Shown: in pieces, positions 22,329 to 27,497 of the stretch
How the letters are laid out: each line of letters opens with the position of its first letter
Position numbering within the stretch: position 1 is the first letter of the stretch
Assembly: GCA_900557405.1 (NCBI GenBank)
Contig: USSF01000029.1
Location: 1-27,497, forward strand
Reading direction: 5' to 3'
DNA from: an uncultured Prevotella sp.
GTDB lineage: Bacteria; Bacteroidota; Bacteroidia; Bacteroidales; Bacteroidaceae
DNA: 27,497 bases
Translations under genes and position numbers: made by a program
Notes under the pieces: generated by a model
What the model was told of the DNA's origin: nothing
Database searches by the model: none
The model's input: only the letters and a program-made list of their open reading frames with translations

Positions 22329-23464
22329 TTCTTGAGCTGAGCCTTTACAACGACCATCATTCCGGCAGCCAACTTGCTGTTGTCTTCCTTGGATATACCC
22401 TCAAACTCTATCCTCACCGGCACACGCTGCTGTATCTTCACGAAGTTTCCGGCAGAGTTGTCGGTCGGCACGAGCGAGTATTTCGAGCCGGTGGCTCCGG
22501 ATATTGCCGTTATTCTGCCTTGGAACTCCTTGCCCTCGAAGGCATCCACGGTCATCGTCACCTTCTGGCCCACGTGCAGATTCTCCACCTGCGTTTCCTT
22601 GTAGTTGGCTATCACCCACTTCTGCGTGTCGGGCATGATATAGGTGATGGTCTGTCCGGCATTCACAGCCTGTCCCTCCTCCAGGGCACGGCGGCCGAGC
22701 TTGCCGTCGCACGGAGCGGTGACCACACAGTAAGAGAGATTGAGCCTTGCCATCTCCAGTGCTGCCTGCGCACGTTCTATGGCTGCGGCAGTGTTCTTCT
22801 TGCGCGTCTGCACCTCGTTCACTCCCGAATAGGCAGCCTTCTGCTGACGGCGCACGGCGTCGAGCTTTTTCTTCGTGGCACTGTATTCCGTCTCAATCTG
22901 TTCGAGCTGAATCGGCGTGGCGGCGTTGCGCGCCACGAGGTTCTGATAGCGCTGGCGGTCCTTGTCGAGCTTGGCGAGACGCACCTCTATCTCAGCGATG
23001 GAAGCCTCATAAACCGTGGCGGATGTCTGTGTGGTCTGCAGCGAAGCGTCTACCACGTTGGCTCCAGCCATGGCGTCCTTCAGTGCAGCCTCAGCCTCCA
23101 TCACACGGATGCGGTATTCGCGGTCGTCGAGCACGAGCAGCGTATCGCCCTTCTTCACGCTCTGGTGCTCCTTGAAGTATATCTTCTTGATATATCCCGA
23201 AGCGCGCATGTTCACCGGCGAGATATACTGCTCCACCTGTGCGTCGTCGCTCTTCTCGTTCGACTTGTAGTCCATGAACATGCAGCCTATCTTGAAGATT
23301 CCCCATACGAGGATTGCCACACCTATCAGACTTACCACCAGCTGACGAATGCGCTGGCGCTTGAGCTGCCGGGCGGTCAGTTCGTGGTTCGACTGCTGCG
23401 TGTTGTTGTTTCCTGTATTGTTGCTGTTCGGGGTGTTATTGTTATTGGTGTTATTTGTTTCCAT
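22325..23464 (-). CDS. HlyD/EmrA-like membrane fusion protein
   Basis: This 379-residue periplasmic adaptor links the MFS pump to the outer-membrane channel. An unusual Asn/Thr-rich cytoplasmic tail (residues 3-26) precedes one membrane helix (about 41-63). Then come the first lipoyl half (YISPVNMRASGYIKKIYFKEHQSVKKGDTLLVLDD, about 80-113), a long alpha-helical hairpin (about 118-235), the second lipoyl half (LSYCVVTAPCDGKLGRRALEEGQAV) and a beta-barrel domain ending near the C-terminus (VPVRIEFEG, LAAGMMVVVKAQ). The layout is that of EmrA. Its stop overlaps the MFS start by 4 bp, and it starts 27 bp after the TolC gene. Confidence 0.94.
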   Translation of the reverse strand: METNNTNNNNTPNSNNTGNNNTQQSNHELTARQLKRQRIRQLVVSLIGVAILVWGIFKIGCMFMDYKSNEKSDDAQVEQYISPVNMRASGYIKKIYFKEHQSVKKGDTLLVLDDREYRIRVMEAEAALKDAMAGANVVDASLQTTQTSATVYEASIAEIEVRLAKLDKDRQRYQNLVARNAATPIQLEQIETEYSATKKKLDAVRRQQKAAYSGVNEVQTRKKNTAAAIERAQAALEMARLNLSYCVVTAPCDGKLGRRALEEGQAVNAGQTITYIMPDTQKWVIANYKETQVENLHVGQKVTMTVDAFEGKEFQGRITAISGATGSKYSLVPTDNSAGNFVKIQQRVPVRIEFEGISKEDNSKLAAGMMVVVKAQLKK

Positions 23465-23491
23465 TGTCGTTGTGGTTTTTATTGTTTGTTA

Positions 23492-24814
23492 TCATTTCAT
23501 CAGCCTGTCCAGCTGACCGGTAAGTTTCAGCAGTGTCAGGTTCGACACCTGATAGTTGAAGTGGGCGGTGAGATAATTGTTCTGGGCGTCGCTCATGCTC
23601 ATCTCGTCCTGTAGCACCTCGGTCATCGATGCTATGCCCTCGCGGTATCTGTCGCTCGTCACCTTATATATATCCTCGGCAAGCAGATAGTTGTCGTGCT
23701 GCTTGCTGAAGTTGCGCTGGTTGTTGGCAAGGTCGTCCACGGCGTTGGCGTATTGCGTCTGCATACCCTTCAGGGCGTTCTCGTAGGAGAGCTTGGCATT
23801 GTCTATGTCCACCTGTGCCTTCCTTATCTTGGAGCGCTTCTCCAGTCCGTCGAATATAGGCACGCGCAGCGAGATGCCTATGCCGTTCGACTTATACCAA
23901 TGGTTCGACTCGCCGGAGTGGAACCAGTTCTTGAACTCGTCCGTGAAGGCGGTATATGTCCAGTTGCCGGTGAGGGCGAGGGTAGGGAGGTAGCCGTCCT
24001 TGGCGAGCTTCTTCTTCTGCTCCGCCAGAGTCTGCTGCGTGCGCAGGAGTTGCAGCTCGTAGAGGTTCTCGTTGAGACCCGTGAGTGCCGCCAGGTCGAT
24101 CTGTTCCACATTTGGTTTCTCCACCGCTATTGCCTGGTCGGCAGGATAGTCGATAACGTATTTCAGCATGTTGTATTGCTGGGTGAGCATCGCCTTGGCG
24201 TTGTCATACTGCACGCTGAGGTTCTCCAGATTCACGTTCACGCGCTTCACGTCCACGCTCAGTGCCATATCGTTGTCGTGGAACGCCTGTGTGATGTCGC
24301 GCAGTTCCTCGAGCCGCTTGATGTTGTCCTTGATGATGCCAATCTGCTCCTCGGTGTTCTGCGTCAGATAATACATCTTGCTTATCTGCACGATGAGGTC
24401 CTCCTTCGCCTTGGCGTAAGAGAGGGTGTTGAGCTGGTCGAGCGTCTTGGAAATGTCGAGGGCGGTGAGCGCCGTCTGACTGTAGAGCGGCATCTGCAGC
24501 TGCAGACTTGCCGACGAGTTGTATTGCAGCGTCTTGGTCACGTTATACGGTTTGCCGTATGCCGTTCCGTCGGTCACCGATACGGGCGGCGTGAAGTTGT
24601 CGTTAAGTCCTGCGCCGAGGTTGATCTGCGGCAGCAGCCGGGAGCGGTTTTCGCTGATGTCGTGCTTGCCTTTGCGCATATTGCCCTCGTAGGTCTTGAG
24701 ATTAAGATTCCGTTCGATGCCCATCTGCAGACATCGGCTTAGCGACAGGGTTTCCTGTGCCATAGAGTAGCCGGCAAAGAATGCCAGAGAGATTGTGAAT
24801 AATATTCTTTTCAT
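23492..24814 (-). CDS. TolC-like outer-membrane efflux channel
   Basis: This 440-residue protein is an outer-membrane factor of the TolC family. A signal peptide (about residues 1-19, ending SMA before Gln) is followed by LSLSRCLQMGIERNLNLK, the usual start of the first OEP repeat. The two structural repeats each contain long helices; the second begins around LDEN-type AALTGLNENLYELQLLRTQQTLAEQKKKLAKDGYLPTLALTG, with LPTL the family motif, and ends GIASMTEVLQDEMSMSDAQNNYLTAHFNYQVSNLTLLKLTG. It is first in the leftward operon and would complete a TolC-EmrAB type tripartite pump. Confidence 0.94.
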   Translation of the reverse strand: MKRILFTISLAFFAGYSMAQETLSLSRCLQMGIERNLNLKTYEGNMRKGKHDISENRSRLLPQINLGAGLNDNFTPPVSVTDGTAYGKPYNVTKTLQYNSSASLQLQMPLYSQTALTALDISKTLDQLNTLSYAKAKEDLIVQISKMYYLTQNTEEQIGIIKDNIKRLEELRDITQAFHDNDMALSVDVKRVNVNLENLSVQYDNAKAMLTQQYNMLKYVIDYPADQAIAVEKPNVEQIDLAALTGLNENLYELQLLRTQQTLAEQKKKLAKDGYLPTLALTGNWTYTAFTDEFKNWFHSGESNHWYKSNGIGISLRVPIFDGLEKRSKIRKAQVDIDNAKLSYENALKGMQTQYANAVDDLANNQRNFSKQHDNYLLAEDIYKVTSDRYREGIASMTEVLQDEMSMSDAQNNYLTAHFNYQVSNLTLLKLTGQLDRLMK

Positions 24815-24836
24815 ACCTTGTGATAATAATCCGCTG

Positions 24837-24844
24837 CAAAGTTA
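24837..24844 (-). promoter_or_regulatory. -7 box of the efflux operon promoter
   Basis: On the minus strand TAACTTTG fits the -7 consensus and lies about 22 bases before the TolC ATG. No TTTG is found 19-21 bp upstream, so an activator may be needed or the -33 box is degenerate. Confidence 0.5.
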
Positions 24845-25149
24845 CAGACAATCCGTTGGATGGGTATATTCACAAAATATCACAAGTTGTTCAAATAGTC
24901 GTTTTCTGTTCTGTATGTCTTTATTTTTAATCAGTTGTTAGGGTTTGTTTTGCTTTTGCTTTTTCGGAATGGCGATTGTCCGTGAGTTTTTTAGTAGGTG
25001 TTGATGTGCAGTATAGCGTCCTATGAGCCTGCGGCCATAGGACTATACAGCAATAGAGTTATATCAAGAATAGAAAGTTCTGATAGAATTATATCAAGAA
25101 TAAAGATCCCTGGGAAATATAGTTTTTATGTGATAGATACAATATGGAT
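24845..25149. other. non-coding region between efflux operon and fimbrillin gene
   Basis: It holds a 7-bp hairpin (TCCTATG/CATAGGA, 25019-25042) and a 20-bp direct repeat (ATAGAgTTATATCAAGAATA at 25053-25072; the same with one change at 25083-25102, 30-bp period). No gene is seen. Confidence 0.55.
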
Positions 25150-25196
25150 AAAAAAACAGGGAGAAGGCTTAGCAGCTGCTGTCCTTCTCCCTGTTT
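25150..25196 (-). terminator. terminator of the fimbrillin-like gene
   Basis: A perfect 14-bp stem (AAACAGGGAGAAGG at 25154-25167, CCTTCTCCCTGTTT at 25183-25196) has a loop holding AGCAGCTGCT. On the minus strand it is followed by seven U (A25150-25156 on plus). Confidence 0.88.
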
Positions 25197-25254
25197 CCGT
25201 GAGAGGAATATAGATGTTTCCTTGTAATTGGATTATGGATTCATCCAGATTGTT

Positions 25255-27414
25255 TTATGGGGCCATGTTAAGCTTGCGTACGGCACGCACGTGAAGTTTA
25301 GTTTTACGATATTCGAGAGACGGTCCCGAATTCTGCAAGTACTTGTAAGAATTCTCGTTGTCATTGGCAACTTCAGAAGCCGTAGATGTCCAATAAGTTC
25401 CGTTCAGAGGATATTCATTATCCACAACCATTGAGAATTCGTTCTTAGATGGCAGATACCATACGAGGTTCTCACGCTTAAGCACCGGGCGGTATGTCTT
25501 TTGGCCTGTAAGGGGATCAGTTCCAAGTTCTTCCTTATTGAACTTATTCTTCAAGATACACATTCGGGCGGCATATTCAGCAGGATTCTCCGGCAGTTTC
25601 TTGTCAGGTTTTCCTCCCCATTCTTCCAACTGTGCCATAAGTCCGGTAACATCGCTTACACCATTGAAATTATACAATTCCCAAGTATTCAGATTTCCAT
25701 CGTCAGGACTGTCTGCAACATCGAGTCTTGGTACCTTGCTGAAGTCGATGGTGACTGATTGTAATTGAAGATACTTTTGGGTATAGGTGATATAATCCTT
25801 ATATTTATCACCATAATACTTAATTTGGATTTTCATAATCCATCTATTAAATGCTGCCCAGCCCCCATCTTCTCCAGCATGGCTCATATCATAGGTGATC
25901 TTCATATCATTGTCCCACAAGAATCCCCATGGATGATCTCCATCCTCAATGCGTTCGCCACCCAATCCGTCGGTATTAAAGCTCGGACAGAGCTGAGTAA
26001 TCGTGAACTTCGCTGGTCTTGCATTTGGATATTTTGTCGGAGTTAGTTCGAGTACTACCTCGCGATTCTGCCATTCTATATTTTCTTCGAGAAATGCATA
26101 TACGGTAACCTCACCGGTCTCTGTTCCTTCGATAGTCTGTGTGCCGCGGTCTTCCTCCACCCAATAGCCAAGCGATGTAAGTTCTGTCAGCTCCTTGCAT
26201 AGAGTAACCTTTGGCGATGTAGATTTCAGCGTCCAACCGCCTCCGACCACTTCACCCTTCTTATTCAGCTCAACCAATTTCGGGTCTACCTTTATCTTGA
26301 TAGGATAGATGATATAGTGGGCATCCTGTAGCGTCGGTTCGGTGATGAACTTGAGGTCGTACTCCGGCGTAATCGACAGTCTGTAGGTTATGGTCTTTCC
26401 CATCGGCCACACGGCTCCGTTGAGCGAAGCCGTCAGCGTGCGGTCGTTGCCGGAGATGTTGTCGTGGAACATCACTTCGAGCTTGCTCTCCGCTCCCAAG
26501 GTTTGTGGCAACATCATGAATGCAGCATCGTCATTGTGTATTTTTGTGCCGTCGGATCTGCCGGCTGTGGCGAAGTCGGGCGAGATGGGGTAGTCGGCTG
26601 TTTCGCCGGCGAGTGTCCATGCCGATGTGGTCATGTCATAGGTTCCCGTCTTGCGCACATTTGTTATCTTCACTCTCTTGATGGAGCCGTCAGTGATGTC
26701 GCTTCCGGTTTTGATAATCACAGCCGTGCAGAGATGTTTGAACTGCAATCCCACGGGAGAGCACGTTGCGCCGGTGGCAGGGTTGCTCATATAGTCGGTG
26801 GCAGCAGCCATGATGTCGCGCTGTTTTGAAGCGTCGGTAGGTACGGTATACTTTATCGTGGTTTTGTTTGCGTCAACGCCAGGAGAGGTTGGGGTTTCCT
26901 CGAATACAGCCGCCTCAGTCGGAGCCCATGCCATGAAGCGTAGCTGTCGGTTGTCCGGCCAGTAGTATATAGCTGAAGGCTGCCATACGTCGCCGCTCTT
27001 GGTTGCTGTTTCGTTCATATAGAATTGCGAACCAAGAGAGCCGTCGGTATCTTTCAGCTGAGCAACAACATTAAAGTTGTCATACATAGTCTTCTGCATT
27101 GTTGCGCGTGTGGCGATTGTAGCCATAGAAGCAGGTTTTTCGAATCTATCGCTTATCACCGTGTTTACGCATAGCGTGTCGCGTGAAGTATTGGAACGCA
27201 ACACAAAGTGGTCTATTATTGCCTCGCCGGCCTGTCTGGCTGCGAGATAGTTTTGCGCTTCGTCTTCAGGAGTAGAAACCCCGAATCGGATATTCCTTGC
27301 CGAGTCTCTGTTCTCCAAATAGAATGCATCTTCGCTGCTGCATGAAAAGAGCGACAACGACAGGAGCACAGCAGCCATGCCAGCTATCTTGTTTGATATA
27401 TGGATTCCTTTCAT
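25255..27414 (-). CDS. fimbrillin-family (Mfa-like) lipoprotein with FISUMP-like C-terminus
   Basis: This 719-residue protein has a lipoprotein signal peptide (lipobox LFSC, Cys25). Residues from about 60 to 350 resemble the fimbrillin/Mfa_like family of Bacteroidota fimbrial subunits: SQFYMNETATKSGDVWQPSAIYYWPDN and RQLRFMAWAP are typical, as is a later LQFKHLCTAVIIKT. A middle region (about 360-500) has beta-sandwich character with TITQLCPS. The C-terminus (about 640-715, WYLPSKNEFSMV, YWTSTASEV, LHVRAVRK) resembles FISUMP/DUF1566-type carbohydrate-binding or adhesin domains. It may be a fimbrial tip or stand-alone surface adhesin; no fimbrial assembly genes are within the window. Further fimbrial genes could lie to the right. 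Confidence 0.8.
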   Translation of the reverse strand: MKGIHISNKIAGMAAVLLSLSLFSCSSEDAFYLENRDSARNIRFGVSTPEDEAQNYLAARQAGEAIIDHFVLRSNTSRDTLCVNTVISDRFEKPASMATIATRATMQKTMYDNFNVVAQLKDTDGSLGSQFYMNETATKSGDVWQPSAIYYWPDNRQLRFMAWAPTEAAVFEETPTSPGVDANKTTIKYTVPTDASKQRDIMAAATDYMSNPATGATCSPVGLQFKHLCTAVIIKTGSDITDGSIKRVKITNVRKTGTYDMTTSAWTLAGETADYPISPDFATAGRSDGTKIHNDDAAFMMLPQTLGAESKLEVMFHDNISGNDRTLTASLNGAVWPMGKTITYRLSITPEYDLKFITEPTLQDAHYIIYPIKIKVDPKLVELNKKGEVVGGGWTLKSTSPKVTLCKELTELTSLGYWVEEDRGTQTIEGTETGEVTVYAFLEENIEWQNREVVLELTPTKYPNARPAKFTITQLCPSFNTDGLGGERIEDGDHPWGFLWDNDMKITYDMSHAGEDGGWAAFNRWIMKIQIKYYGDKYKDYITYTQKYLQLQSVTIDFSKVPRLDVADSPDDGNLNTWELYNFNGVSDVTGLMAQLEEWGGKPDKKLPENPAEYAARMCILKNKFNKEELGTDPLTGQKTYRPVLKRENLVWYLPSKNEFSMVVDNEYPLNGTYWTSTASEVANDNENSYKYLQNSGPSLEYRKTKLHVRAVRKLNMAP

Positions 27415-27455
27415 ATCAGTTGTTTCTTTAAGAGGTTAATGAATAAGTAACTGTT

Positions 27456-27463
27456 CAAAATTA
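27456..27463 (-). promoter_or_regulatory. -7 box of the fimbrillin-like gene
   Basis: On the minus strand TAATTTTG fits the consensus. No clear -33 TTTG lies at the right distance before the window edge. The leader would be about 35 nt. Confidence 0.45.
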
Positions 27464-27497
27464 ATTTTATAAATATGAATAATTCACGAATAAGTTC

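Noticed and set aside
22322..23614. 430-codon forward frame over the HlyD and TolC genes
   Set aside because: It spans two real genes on the other strand and has a His/Leu/Val-rich shadow composition.
23696..24742. 348-codon forward frame over the TolC gene
   Set aside because: Shadow of the TolC-like gene, with Val/Leu/Arg/His-rich composition and no family signature.

Overview
The window looks like a chromosomal segment of a Bacteroidales bacterium, most likely Prevotella/Segatella or a close relative. This rests on a SusC/SusD pair, Bacteroidota-type lipoproteins with acidic residues after the lipobox, a fimbrillin-like lipoprotein, an AAA_14/DUF4143 ATPase, and repeated matches to the Bacteroidota sigma-ABfr promoter (TTTG, 19-21 bp, TAnnTTTG) with A-rich rather than Shine-Dalgarno leaders. 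The genus is an inference; no rRNA or tRNA gene was found.

Left part (1-3000): an apparently intact IS66-family insertion sequence with three genes (tnpA, tnpB, tnpC), imperfect 19-bp ends and its own promoters and terminator. It is followed by an orphan Txe/YoeB-type toxin gene with no visible antitoxin. Bases 3196-9933 hold a SusC/SusD locus: promoter, long structured leader, TonB-dependent transporter, SusD lipoprotein, a small surface-type lipoprotein whose start overlaps the susD stop, and an Ala-rich secreted protein behind a hairpin. No carbohydrate-active enzyme, sigma/anti-sigma pair or hybrid two-component regulator is present, so the imported ligand cannot be read from context.

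Middle part (10036-18850): an MNT nucleotidyltransferase/HEPN toxin-antitoxin-like pair with its own promoter; a MerR-type regulator divergent from alaS; alaS with a leader of about 135 nt and a strong bidirectional terminator; a lipoprotein gene frameshifted at an A4 run; a lipoprotein carrying ten consecutive Asp; a 42-bp direct repeat; an AAA ATPase with stacked dyads in its promoter; and an AraC-type regulator.

Right part (18850-27497): a PD-(D/E)XK nuclease gene that has lost its N-terminal ATPase half; a roughly 630-bp non-coding stretch full of short repeats (CTCGTCAA octamers, CCCTCAC arrays in inverted orientation, a 22-bp tandem repeat and hairpins); a leftward tripartite efflux operon (TolC-like, HlyD-like, 14-TM MFS) with a 4-bp overlap between its last two genes; and a leftward fimbrillin-like lipoprotein with its own terminator.

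The best candidates for something undescribed are the composite repeat element at 20203-20596, the SusC/D locus with two unrecognised exported proteins and a structured leader, the dyad array at 17802-17884, and a 26-bp block shared by the promoters of two unrelated genes.
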